Below are positions 8,031-16,432 of a stretch of DNA of 54,781 nucleotides, piece after piece. The stretch covers positions 1 through 54,781 of the forward strand of contig WSYG01000003.1 in NCBI GenBank assembly GCA_009773735.1. The letters are read 5' to 3'. Numbering within the stretch: position 1 is the stretch's first letter; every line of letters begins with the position of its first letter. The notes beneath the pieces were generated by a model, which had not been told where the DNA came from, made no database searches, and saw nothing but the letters and a program-made list of their open reading frames with translations. The DNA is from Erysipelotrichaceae bacterium (GTDB lineage: Bacteria; Bacillota_I; Bacilli_A; Erysipelotrichales; Erysipelotrichaceae). The translations under genes and the position numbers were made by a program.

Positions 8031-9439
8031 CAGCGATCCTTCTTCCCGCTGGCGAAATAGGCTCCAAATATTTCTTCATCACTCGGACGGACTGGCGGAA
8101 AGAATTCGGAAACCCAGGTCGTGTTGATGAAATGTTTGTACGTGATATTTTCCGAGGTGATGTTTCCGCCCCAACTGCCACATCCTAAGGATACGGTCGA
8201 TGGCATGCCGTTAAAGAATGCACCACCATTCCCTGCGGCTTGCGCCTGATTGACAAGCACCCGGCTGCTACGGATTTTTGATCCGATATGCTTAACATAA
8301 TCATCGTTGAATGTGTGTATTCCACAGGAATGTCCGGTACCGTAATTATCGGTTAGTCTTTCGAGAATGCGATAACCTTCTTCAAAGGTTGCGTACTTAA
8401 AGATCGTCAATACAGGGGACAGTTTTTCTTGAGAGAAAAAATCGGATTCGATATCTTCTCTACCTTCAACGAGCAAAACTTTCACAGAATTGTTCACCGT
8501 CATCATGGCTCCTTGAGCAATGGACTGTGCGGACTGAGCAATGATTTTAGGGTTGATTGAGCGATATCCTTTATCGTTTAAGGGCCACATATGCATCGAC
8601 AACTGTTCGCGCATGTCTTCGGAAACAAGGTAGGCACCCTGTGAAATCAACTGCTCAATCATTTGATCATAAATCGACTCATGAATAATGATGGAATTTT
8701 CACTTGAACACGATGTCGCATGATCAAATGCTTTACTGCTCATGATTTTCGTGGCAGCGTCTCTAACATTGGCATCTTCGGCGACGATGGATACTGAATT
8801 ACCGGGTCCGACACCATAGGCCGGTTTACCGGATGAGTATGCGGCTTTAACCATCGCTCCACCTCCGGTCGCAAGTACGACATCGACTTGTTTCATGAGT
8901 TCTTCTGTGACATCGATGGATGGTTCATCAATGACTTGAATGAGATCTTCCGGAGCATTGACCTTGCGAAGTCCGTCTCTCATAAATTGCACGGCCATGG
9001 CCGTCGCTTTTTTGGATCTCGGATGCGGCGCAAAGATAACGGCGTTTCTGCCTTTTAAAATCGTGATACCATTGCTGGCAGGTGTCGCTGTCGGATTGGT
9101 TACCGGAGTCAATGCGCCGACAACGCCAACCGGTTTGGCGAATTTCCTGATTTTCTTTTCCTCGTCCACTTCAATGCAACCCACGGACTTGGCATGTTGG
9201 ACATCTTTTAAAACACCGAGCACTTTATTTTTGTGTTTAGTGATTTTGTCTTGAACATTTCCCATCTTCGTTTCTTCGACCGCAAGTTTAGCCAGTATTT
9301 CAATGTTGTGATCATTGTATACTTCCCAACCGATCGCTACACAAACTTCATCGATTTGCTCTTGGGTGTAAAATTGGATTTGTTTCTGTGCAGCTTTCGC
9401 CCTTTTTACGTAGGACGACACATACTCTTTCGAACTCAT
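8030..9439 (-). CDS. sqwD: CoA-acylating sulfoacetaldehyde dehydrogenase
   Basis: Acylating aldehyde dehydrogenase of the EutE/AdhE-N type (469 residues). The N-terminal coenzyme-binding region has PVGVVGALTPVTNP (103-116) and a glycine-rich TGGGAMVKAAYSSGKPAYGVG. The catalytic cysteine is C244 in HATSCSSENS. Inferred reaction: sulfoacetaldehyde + CoA + NAD(P)+ to sulfoacetyl-CoA. AAAGGAG precedes the start. The following SucC/SucD pair would convert the product to sulfoacetate. EutE-like enzymes of ethanolamine or propanediol microcompartments are the main alternative, but no shell genes or lyases are present. The symbol follows my memory of the Acholeplasma variant pathway. Confidence 0.85.
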   Translation of the reverse strand: MSSKEYVSSYVKRAKAAQKQIQFYTQEQIDEVCVAIGWEVYNDHNIEILAKLAVEETKMGNVQDKITKHKNKVLGVLKDVQHAKSVGCIEVDEEKKIRKFAKPVGVVGALTPVTNPTATPASNGITILKGRNAVIFAPHPRSKKATAMAVQFMRDGLRKVNAPEDLIQVIDEPSIDVTEELMKQVDVVLATGGGAMVKAAYSSGKPAYGVGPGNSVSIVAEDANVRDAATKIMSSKAFDHATSCSSENSIIIHESIYDQMIEQLISQGAYLVSEDMREQLSMHMWPLNDKGYRSINPKIIAQSAQSIAQGAMMTVNNSVKVLLVEGREDIESDFFSQEKLSPVLTIFKYATFEEGYRILERLTDNYGTGHSCGIHTFNDDYVKHIGSKIRSSRVLVNQAQAAGNGGAFFNGMPSTVSLGCGSWGGNITSENITYKHFINTTWVSEFFPPVRPSDEEIFGAYFASGKKDR

Positions 9440-9449
9440 ATTTTCTCCT

Positions 9450-10691
9450 TTATTTTATAATGCCTAGCTGGTGAATCAGTCCTAAGAAAGTGGACACGAA
9501 GGCTAAGGCAATAAATGCTACGATATACATTTTTTTGAAAAGCTTCTTCTCATCTACTCCTGTGGGTAAGCTGCCCAAAGCTAGGGCTCCCATGACGGAT
9601 AGCGGACTCATGGTGGTCATATGCGAGGCGACCGCTATGGTCATCGTCAGGACTGCCGGACTCACCGCAAAGTTTAAACTTTCTGATAAGGCGACTGTTG
9701 TGGGTATCAGCGTCGGCATGACCACGCCTACTGCCGAAGCGAAGGTCGCCATGGTTCCGGAAAGAATCGATATGATAAAAACTGCGGTTTGACCATTCGT
9801 TATCTTTGCTAGAAAATCGGTCATCATTTGAATGCCGCCGAGTTCACCGACAACACTGATCAAAACGGCTGCTCCGCAAATTTGCAGAATGGTTGTCCAC
9901 GGAACTTGTTGAACGGCTTGTTGCTGATTGCCGGCTTTGAGAAAGAAGAGTCCGACTGCGAGGGTAAATCCAGCGAAACCGACATGGACTTTCCCGAAGA
10001 TGACCCATAAAATCAAGACCAGAATACTAAGCAATGTAAGTTTTTGCTCATAGGTGAAGGGTAAAGGTGGTGAAACTTCCGTTTTCTGACCATTCATCCT
10101 ATAGCCTTTCATCGCTATAAAAAAGAGCGTTGAAAAGATGATGATGCTGATCATATTTAGCAGGTAAATTGATATTCCGAGTTCTCCCACATTGTTTAAT
10201 CGAGCCAGTTCCAAGGCGACGATCCCATTGGGGGCAATGGGAGACAAGCCGCCGGCGATGGATCCTTGAATGATTAGGACGCTCATCAACAGTAAGGACA
10301 TATTGGATTGATAGGCAATGGCTAACCCAATGGGTAAAAGCAGGGCTGCTGCTGAAATATTCCCGGGTCCGATGGAAGCAAGTCCCAATGACAGTACAAA
10401 GAAAATAATCTGGATCTTGATTTTACTGCCCTTGCTGCGATATATGATCATGGTTGACAGGTTTTCAAGGGTTCCGTTGATTTTCGCAATACTGAAAAAT
10501 AATGTGACTCCTACCGTGGTGAAGAATAGGTTTAACGGCCAAAATCCAATGATCGTATTGGGACTTAATCCACCTAGTGTCGTCCCTAGGAAGAAAGCAA
10601 ATACTAGTGCAATAAAACCTACGTTAATATTCTTGGCTATGCCAATGATAATTGCGACTAAAATTGACAGTAGCGATACTATTTCAATCAT
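9450..10691 (-). CDS. Membrane carrier, candidate sulfoacetate exporter
   Basis: Polytopic protein of 413 residues with about ten to twelve hydrophobic segments. It resembles the ion-transporter superfamily of anion carriers (MatC/CitM-like), with the re-entrant-type motifs SIGPGNISAAALLLPIG and GVVMPTLIPT in the two halves. It sits between the RpiB-like gene and the sulfoacetaldehyde dehydrogenase gene, with 12 bases to the former. The pathway ends in an anion that must leave the cell and no other exporter is encoded, so sulfoacetate export is the best guess. Uptake of an organic acid is possible. The ribosome site (AGAAGAA) is weak, suggesting low expression. Confidence 0.7.
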   Translation of the reverse strand: MIEIVSLLSILVAIIIGIAKNINVGFIALVFAFFLGTTLGGLSPNTIIGFWPLNLFFTTVGVTLFFSIAKINGTLENLSTMIIYRSKGSKIKIQIIFFVLSLGLASIGPGNISAAALLLPIGLAIAYQSNMSLLLMSVLIIQGSIAGGLSPIAPNGIVALELARLNNVGELGISIYLLNMISIIIFSTLFFIAMKGYRMNGQKTEVSPPLPFTYEQKLTLLSILVLILWVIFGKVHVGFAGFTLAVGLFFLKAGNQQQAVQQVPWTTILQICGAAVLISVVGELGGIQMMTDFLAKITNGQTAVFIISILSGTMATFASAVGVVMPTLIPTTVALSESLNFAVSPAVLTMTIAVASHMTTMSPLSVMGALALGSLPTGVDEKKLFKKMYIVAFIALAFVSTFLGLIHQLGIIK

Positions 10692-10703
10692 ACATATTTC
10701 TTC

Positions 10704-11186
10704 TTACTGACGATGAAAGCTTTCTTTCTCAATTTTGGCTACAGCTTCCTTGGCTTTAACTAAGTTTTTAGCCCTCCATTCTTCCAGATTTTGGGTAAAT
10801 TCGGTATTTAAGAAGGTCTTGGTCATTTCGACACCCATGATCGGCGCAATGATCCATCCACCCATACATAGAATATTGGCGTCATTGATGGCACGGCATT
10901 TCTCGGCTGCATATACGGATTCGCAGGCTGCCCCGAATACACCTTCATGCTTGTTGGCGACGATGGACATGCCCATGCCGGTTCCGCAAATCAAGATGCC
11001 TCTTGTGTATTCTTTGGATTGAATTTTCAGTGCGCCTTTTAACGCAACATCGAAGAAAGGCGCAGGTTTCTCTTCATCGGTAGTGCCGATGTCCTCGACT
11101 TCATAGGCTTCGCCAAGTAAATATTGTTTAATGGCTTCTTTCAATGCAAACCCGGATTTGTCCGAGCCGATAAAGATTTTTTTCAT
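10704..11186 (-). CDS. sqwI: RpiB/LacAB-family isomerase, 4-deoxy-4-sulfoerythrose isomerase
   Basis: RpiB-fold protein of 160 residues. The catalytic cysteine motif GILICGTGMGMSI is intact (C68 by my count). Two positions usually His in RpiB differ: the first motif is GSDKSG rather than GSDHAG, and the INDAN segment has Ile where HND is usual. The C-terminal phosphate-binding Arg pair is also not evident (WRAKNLVKAK). These changes fit a substrate whose terminal group is a sulfonate. Inferred reaction: 4-deoxy-4-sulfoerythrose to 4-deoxy-4-sulfoerythrulose, which lets the transketolase act a second time. It starts right after the transketolase C-terminal subunit gene. Confidence 0.8.
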   Translation of the reverse strand: MKKIFIGSDKSGFALKEAIKQYLLGEAYEVEDIGTTDEEKPAPFFDVALKGALKIQSKEYTRGILICGTGMGMSIVANKHEGVFGAACESVYAAEKCRAINDANILCMGGWIIAPIMGVEMTKTFLNTEFTQNLEEWRAKNLVKAKEAVAKIEKESFHRQ

Positions 11187-11187
11187 A

Positions 11188-12135
11188 TTACAACCCTTTT
11201 CTTTCTAGAACACGATGCACAGCGTCGACGATGTTATGTGCTTTGAGCCCGAATTTCTCCATTAAGAAGTCTTTCTTGCCGACTTCGCCAAAATGATCTT
11301 TGGTTCCGACGCGTTCCATAACGACCGGATAATTTTCAACAAGAACTTCAGCGACCGCACTGCCCAACCCATTGATGATGTTATGGTTTTCGGCGGTAAC
11401 AATTGCCCGGGTCTTCTTCGCCTCAGAAATAATCGCTTCTCTATCGATCGGTTTAACTGTGTGAATATTGACGACGCTCGCGGATATGCCTTCTTCGGCT
11501 AGGATTTTGCGTGCTTCTAGTGCTTCTACCACCATAATCCCCGTCGCAAAGATACTGACATCGGTTCCTTCTTCAAGTTTGATCGCTTTACCTAAGGTAA
11601 ATTGTGTTCCATCTGCGAAGACTGATGGAAATTCCTGGCGAAGAAGTCGGATATATACCGGACCGTAGTGTTCGATAATCTGATCAAACATGCCGGCTAG
11701 CTGTACGCCATCGACCGGTTCAAAGATGGTCATGGTCGGAATGGTTCTCATGATTCCGACGTCTTCAAATGACATGTGCGTGCCACCATTTAAGGTAGCC
11801 ATGATTCCTGGATCTGATCCCACCATTTTGACATTGAGTTGAGCATAGGCGACCGATAGCATGACTTGGTCAAAACAGCGGCGTGTAGCAAACGGTGTGA
11901 AGGTGTGCGTGAATGGCAGTTTCCCCATGTTGCTTAACCCGGCTGCGACGCCGATCATATTGGCTTCAGCAACACCGACATTGATGGTTCTTTCCGGGAA
12001 TACATCCGCAAAGCCAGTGGTTTTCGCTGCTTTCATTAAGTCAGCTTCAACGATGACCAGATTCGGATGTTTTTTTGCGGCTTCAATAAGTAAATCTACG
12101 TAAATATCTCTTAATTGTCGATCGTGTAATTTCAT
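11188..12135 (-). CDS. Transketolase C-terminal subunit (sulfo-transketolase)
   Basis: Pyrimidine-binding and C-terminal domains of a split transketolase (315 residues). The thiamine-activating glutamate is E57 in INVGVAEANM. The phenylalanine-rich FTHTFTPFATRR segment follows, and the transketolase C-terminal domain begins near residue 190. With the N-terminal subunit (overlap ATGA) it should move two-carbon units from 6-deoxy-6-sulfofructose, then from sulfoerythrulose, to glyceraldehyde 3-phosphate. That releases sulfoerythrose and then sulfoacetaldehyde, with xylulose 5-phosphate as co-product. This corresponds to one half of SqwGH. A housekeeping or DXS-type role is less likely given the operon. 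Confidence 0.85.
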   Translation of the reverse strand: MKLHDRQLRDIYVDLLIEAAKKHPNLVIVEADLMKAAKTTGFADVFPERTINVGVAEANMIGVAAGLSNMGKLPFTHTFTPFATRRCFDQVMLSVAYAQLNVKMVGSDPGIMATLNGGTHMSFEDVGIMRTIPTMTIFEPVDGVQLAGMFDQIIEHYGPVYIRLLRQEFPSVFADGTQFTLGKAIKLEEGTDVSIFATGIMVVEALEARKILAEEGISASVVNIHTVKPIDREAIISEAKKTRAIVTAENHNIINGLGSAVAEVLVENYPVVMERVGTKDHFGEVGKKDFLMEKFGLKAHNIVDAVHRVLERKGL

Positions 12136-12950
12136 TTTGTTTCCAACCTCTCAATCGCTTCGTTTGCTTGTTCCATGGTTACAGGCATATTGTGTGAGCC
12201 GGCTTGTCCTTCACAGAAGAAAGCACCTTTTCCTTTAATGGTGTTCAGTATGATCATCGAAGGTTTCCCTTTGACTTCTTTTGCATGATCGATCGCTTCC
12301 GAAATGGCTAGCACATCATGCCCGTCAATGACTTGTACGTGCCAGTTGAATGCTTCCCATTTCTTGTCGAGCGGGGCAACATCATTGATATCACTAACGG
12401 CACCGTCGATTTGTAATTTGTTATAGTCAGTAAAGGCGATCAATGTGTCCAGTCCGCGACTTCCGGCGAACATAGCGGATTCCCAAATCTGACCTTCTTG
12501 GCTTTCGCCATCACCGATGATTGCGTAAACTGTTAATAGGGACCCATCCAACTGAGCCGCAGTGGCCATACCTACCGCAGCGGAGAATCCTTGTCCTAAG
12601 GATCCGGTGGTCATATCAACGCCGATGGTCTTGTTTTTATCGGTATGACTCGGTAAGGTGGTGTTTGACTGATTAAGTGTCAATAGCAGTGACTTGTCAA
12701 AGTACCCCTTGATTGCCAATGCTGCATATACGGCCGGTCCACCGTGGCCTTTAGATAAAACAAATCGATCACGGCTCAATAAGCCCGGATTCTTTGGGTC
12801 AATGTTCATTTTTTCGAAATATAGTACAGCTAAAACATCGGCGATTGACAGGCTTCCGCCGATATGACCGACGCCCAATGTACCGATGCACCGCAAGGTT
12901 TCTTGGCGGATTTCCTTCGCCTTTTCTTCTAAATACGCTCTTTTTTCCAT
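12132..12950 (-). CDS. Transketolase N-terminal subunit (sulfo-transketolase)
   Basis: Thiamine-diphosphate-binding half of a split transketolase (272 residues). GVGHIGGSLSIADVL and the SKGHGGPAVYAAL loop are typical. The ThDP/metal motif runs from GDGESQEGQIWE (146-157) to the NKLQIDG segment. AAGGAG precedes the start and the C-terminal subunit overlaps the end. Split transketolases occur in many anaerobes for pentose metabolism. Here the pairing with an RpiB-like isomerase and a sulfoquinovosidase in one transcript points to SF/SEu cleavage (SqwGH). Confidence 0.85.
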   Translation of the reverse strand: MEKRAYLEEKAKEIRQETLRCIGTLGVGHIGGSLSIADVLAVLYFEKMNIDPKNPGLLSRDRFVLSKGHGGPAVYAALAIKGYFDKSLLLTLNQSNTTLPSHTDKNKTIGVDMTTGSLGQGFSAAVGMATAAQLDGSLLTVYAIIGDGESQEGQIWESAMFAGSRGLDTLIAFTDYNKLQIDGAVSDINDVAPLDKKWEAFNWHVQVIDGHDVLAISEAIDHAKEVKGKPSMIILNTIKGKGAFFCEGQAGSHNMPVTMEQANEAIERLETK

Positions 12951-12961
12951 CTTTTTTCTCC

Positions 12962-14302
12962 TTAGTATTTTACTACTTCACAAGCGAATAATTGAGCCAA
13001 TATTTCTAGTTCTTCCTTGATATCCCCATAAACAACGACAAAGTGTGGTTCCCATCCATCTTGTACCATGTTCGTGATCAGCAGATTCACTTTAGGTTCT
13101 ACTTCAACAACGACACTGGTTCCTAAGAATTGTTGGGGCTTGTCCAATACTTTTCCATCGAGGATTAAAAATCTGAATGTCCCATCCGGTTTACGACCGA
13201 TTCGGAATATTGTGGCTTCTTTACATTCTTTAAGTCCAAACTCCATGGTTGGTCCGATTTTTCGATTGGGATGAACACCCACGGTTGCGCCGGTATCTTT
13301 TCTTGCCAATCCGCAGGCAGCAGTTCCACAATGCCAGAACGTAATGGTGTTTTCTTCTTCATCGATAGAGACGGGATCACCTAGATAGGTTGGCGATTTC
13401 GAGAGTTGTTGTCCGATATACATACTCAATGCGCCATAAGCATCGGCTTCACAGGCAGCCGCAACGTTTTGATCGTTGAGCATGGCCAGCACACTGCATA
13501 CCGGGGTTCCGTAATCCGTAAAGAAGTCCGGCCAGCAGCGCGAAGCAATGGCTTTGATTTGGTTTTTATCGATATAGTCTTGATAAGCTTTGTACAGTTT
13601 GACAAAGTCGACACGGTTTTTGGTTACGGTTTTATCTAATCCGACCATCCGCCGACCAATTTCATTTTCTTCATTTTTTGCATCTTCTATCTTCATTTCC
13701 TGTGCAATCTTGGTCAGTTCTCGTGATTCAATGGCGAGAAGATTGACGCCGAAGGTCGAGGCCATTTCGAGATCTAAAGCACGGCCAAAGCCGAATCCCT
13801 GCGGGGTGTGTCCAATCATCAGAAGATTAGCGTTTTTCATTTCGTGTTTCAGCTTCGTAGCACGAATAATTTTTTTCAGTCTGTTTTGAATGCTATCTTC
13901 GCTGGGTGATCCATAAATGTAGAAAATTTTGTCTGTTCTCATTGCTTTGTAGGCATACCCTGCTGAGAATGCTCCGGTTAATGAGTTAAGTCTGAGTCTT
14001 CCGCCATCAATGACAGGTTCACGTAGCGTCCACAACAATACTGGTGCAGATATACGTTTCAATACTTCTGTTGCATAAGCAGAGTTGGCAAAGGTTACAT
14101 TCTGTAAAATCACTAAGTCGGGATTCTTCCCATCAATATACTTAAGTAGCGTTTCGATAGACAATAGCATTTCACTGCTAACGGTAATCGTTTCGTCAAT
14201 GCTCTTGAGCAAACTGATTGAATCCTCATATGCTTTTTGGGCGGATTCTAAGTGAAATGTCGAAACACCAATTGGTACATATAGACATTCAAACGGTTTC
14301 AT
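12962..14302 (-). CDS. L-fucose-isomerase-like protein, candidate sulfoquinovose isomerase
   Basis: Protein of 446 residues of the L-fucose/L-arabinose isomerase-like superfamily. The N-terminal domain contains DLVILQNVTFAN and LWTLREP. A middle region follows with RVDFVKLYKAYQDYI and ASRCWPDFFTDYGTPVC. The C-terminal domain carries FWHCGTAACGLAR. The family isomerises aldoses to ketoses with a bound metal. Here the inferred step is sulfoquinovose to 6-deoxy-6-sulfofructose, the entry reaction before transketolase. AGGA lies five bases before the start, and a hairpin separates it from the binding-protein gene upstream. Confidence 0.78.
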   Translation of the reverse strand: MKPFECLYVPIGVSTFHLESAQKAYEDSISLLKSIDETITVSSEMLLSIETLLKYIDGKNPDLVILQNVTFANSAYATEVLKRISAPVLLWTLREPVIDGGRLRLNSLTGAFSAGYAYKAMRTDKIFYIYGSPSEDSIQNRLKKIIRATKLKHEMKNANLLMIGHTPQGFGFGRALDLEMASTFGVNLLAIESRELTKIAQEMKIEDAKNEENEIGRRMVGLDKTVTKNRVDFVKLYKAYQDYIDKNQIKAIASRCWPDFFTDYGTPVCSVLAMLNDQNVAAACEADAYGALSMYIGQQLSKSPTYLGDPVSIDEEENTITFWHCGTAACGLARKDTGATVGVHPNRKIGPTMEFGLKECKEATIFRIGRKPDGTFRFLILDGKVLDKPQQFLGTSVVVEVEPKVNLLITNMVQDGWEPHFVVVYGDIKEELEILAQLFACEVVKY

Positions 14303-14327
14303 ATGTGTCCTGCTTTCTTAAGAATTA

Positions 14328-14353
14328 GGGTGCTACAAACTTTTATAGCACCC
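14328..14353 (-). promoter_or_regulatory. Intercistronic hairpin after the binding-protein gene
   Basis: GGGTGCTA pairs perfectly with TAGCACCC across a ten-base loop, with no T-run after it. It lies between the solute-binding-protein and isomerase genes. Such stems often stabilise the 3' end of binding-protein mRNA, or attenuate, so that this gene is expressed above its neighbours. Confidence 0.6.
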
Positions 14354-14362
14354 TGTATTGTA

Positions 14363-15571
14363 TTATTTCTTAGCGTCTTTAAGTTTGGTTTCTAGTTCTT
14401 TTAATGCTTCCAACGGCGTTGCTTCTTTAGCAACAGCTTTACGGATGGCTTCGTTGATCATCGGATACATTCCCGGAACCATGACTTGAGTTAACCAGTC
14501 TTGAACATAGGATGCATCGGTTGCGGCGATTTCATCAAGGAATATAGCATACTCATCTTTGAATTTGCCATAGTCAACTTCTGCGCCTAAACGTGGTGTC
14601 AAGTAAGGAACTCCACCGGTATATCTGTCATGGTTTTCGCCTTTGGCTAACCAAGCAATGAATTTCTTGGCTGCTTTCGGAGCGTTGGAGTCCATAAACG
14701 CTGCGATGGACTTACCGCCAAGAATGGTTGCGCGGTTTGTTTCTTTCGGCATTGGGACGACAGTCCAGTCAAATGTCAAATTCTGATAACTGCTGACATT
14801 CCAGTTGCCTGACATATGGAAGCCGTATGCGCCTGTTCTAAACAGAGCGGCGGCTGCCGAACCGGCATAAACGGCATCGTCAACTAAACCACTTTCATAG
14901 AAACCGACGAGTCTGGTCAATGCTTTGACAGCTGCGGTTCCAGTTAAATTACTGGCAGTGTACGGTGTACTCCAGATTTTTGTTCCGTGTTGATAAACCA
15001 TCGGGAAAAAACGGTGTGCTTGAGGATCGAAGACGCCTGGGAAGTTAACATCGGCACCGACACCGGCACGAAGTTTATTTACTTCGGTCTCGAATTGGTC
15101 CCATGTCCAGACGGCATCGCCTGGTTTCGGATAGTTTACACCATATTTTTTCATCAAATCAACATTGATGAATAATCCGTTGGCCGTAATGTCCATAGGT
15201 AGTGAAATAACTTCTTTTGCATCATTATAGAATAAGTTGGTGAATCCAGCACTGTCATAGACACCTTTTAAACTCTGAATTTTTCCTTTGAAGTTATTCA
15301 GATGTCCTTCGGTGACGCGTGCGAGTGCAGGAGCTTCTCCGCCACTGATCATGGTTGCTAAACGTGCTTCATAATCAGCGTAAGGAATTACGACTAATTC
15401 AATCTTAACACCTGTTTTAGTTTCGTATTCTGTAAGCAATGTTTGCATGACCGCACCTTCGGTGCCGTCGCTCCACCACAGCATTTGCAGTTCTTTAGGT
15501 TCTTGCTTAGCGCAAGCACTAAAGCCGGAGATAACTAATAAGATTAATAGTAGACTAAGTATTCTTTTCAT
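14363..15571 (-). CDS. ABC sugar-importer lipoprotein binding protein
   Basis: Family-1 extracellular solute-binding lipoprotein (402 residues): charged n-region, hydrophobic stretch, and a lipobox ending FSAC near residue 20. The mature part begins with the usual ELQMLWWSDG strand, and an SGGEAPALARV segment follows. GGGAGGG precedes the start. The two permease genes immediately upstream complete an importer lacking its ATPase. The substrate is inferred to be sulfoquinovose or its glycosides (sulfoquinovosyl glycerol) from the operon. Sequence alone says only oligosaccharide or sugar. Confidence 0.88.
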   Translation of the reverse strand: MKRILSLLLILLVISGFSACAKQEPKELQMLWWSDGTEGAVMQTLLTEYETKTGVKIELVVIPYADYEARLATMISGGEAPALARVTEGHLNNFKGKIQSLKGVYDSAGFTNLFYNDAKEVISLPMDITANGLFINVDLMKKYGVNYPKPGDAVWTWDQFETEVNKLRAGVGADVNFPGVFDPQAHRFFPMVYQHGTKIWSTPYTASNLTGTAAVKALTRLVGFYESGLVDDAVYAGSAAAALFRTGAYGFHMSGNWNVSSYQNLTFDWTVVPMPKETNRATILGGKSIAAFMDSNAPKAAKKFIAWLAKGENHDRYTGGVPYLTPRLGAEVDYGKFKDEYAIFLDEIAATDASYVQDWLTQVMVPGMYPMINEAIRKAVAKEATPLEALKELETKLKDAKK

Positions 15572-15616
15572 AGACCCTCCCTTTCTTTATATTAATGTTA
15601 ATTAATACCTGTGTTA

Positions 15617-16432
15617 TTAACCCTTCATTCCGCTATCAACCGTTCCTTGAACGAATTGACGTTGGAATATCAAGAAGACGATGAGCATCGGAATCATGGC
15701 TAATGCACTCATCGCAATGACAGAGTTGTAGTCGATACCGAATTCACCCGAGAAATTAGCGATTGCCAATTGAAGGGTATATTTTTTTGGCGAGTTGATC
15801 GCAATCAGTGGCCAGACGTAGTCATTCCAGCGCCACATAAATGAGAAGATGGCGAGGGTGGCGATGGCTGGTTTGGCGTTGGGTAAGATGATGTTCCAGA
15901 AGATCCGCCATTCCGATGCGCCGTCGATGCGGGCCGCTTGAATGACTTCATCCGGAATGGTCAACAAGTATTGTCTCATTAAGAATATGCCGGTCGGTGT
16001 TGCGGCCGGGGGTATGATCAAGGCCCATAAAGAGTTGTACAGTCCGAAGAACCGTAAAACTGAGAAGATGGGGACCATGATGACTTCCAGTGGCAACATG
16101 ATGGTTGACAGTATCAATAACATGATGACATTCTCACCTTTGAAGCGGAATTTGGACAATGCGTATCCGGCCATGGTGTTAATGATGACCGCGATGATCG
16201 TGCTGGATATCGCCACTAAGAAGGTATTGAAGATATACAATGAGAAGTTGCCTTTGCTTAGTGCGATGGTGAAGTTTTCCAGGGTCCAATTTTTGGGTAT
16301 AAACGTCGGATTGGCGGAGAACAGCTCGGCTGATGGTTTAAAGGCGGAGAAGATGATGTAGATGACTGGGAGTATGAAGATTAAAGCAACCACGATCGAG
16401 ATGACATAGGTTAAGAGGCTAGCCTTTTTCAT
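15617..16432 (-). CDS. ABC sugar-importer permease, MalG type
   Basis: Inner-membrane permease of the carbohydrate-uptake-1 family (271 residues, about six membrane helices). The EAA loop IQAARIDGASEWRIFWNIILP docks the ATPase. The C-terminus is the typical FQRQFVQGTVDSGMKG. It overlaps the MalF-type gene by four bases and is translated from GAGGTGA. It works with the adjacent MalF-like permease and lipoprotein to import the operon's sugar. No ATP-binding protein is encoded in the operon, so a shared MsmK/MsiK-like ATPase elsewhere is expected. Confidence 0.9.
   Translation of the reverse strand: MKKASLLTYVISIVVALIFILPVIYIIFSAFKPSAELFSANPTFIPKNWTLENFTIALSKGNFSLYIFNTFLVAISSTIIAVIINTMAGYALSKFRFKGENVIMLLILSTIMLPLEVIMVPIFSVLRFFGLYNSLWALIIPPAATPTGIFLMRQYLLTIPDEVIQAARIDGASEWRIFWNIILPNAKPAIATLAIFSFMWRWNDYVWPLIAINSPKKYTLQLAIANFSGEFGIDYNSVIAMSALAMIPMLIVFLIFQRQFVQGTVDSGMKG

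Noticed and set aside
6019-9439. Ethanolamine or propanediol microcompartment genes, from the EutE-like dehydrogenase
   Set aside because: No shell proteins, lyases or phosphotransacylase are present, and the dehydrogenase is fused by overlaps to a CoA ligase within a sulfoquinovosidase operon.
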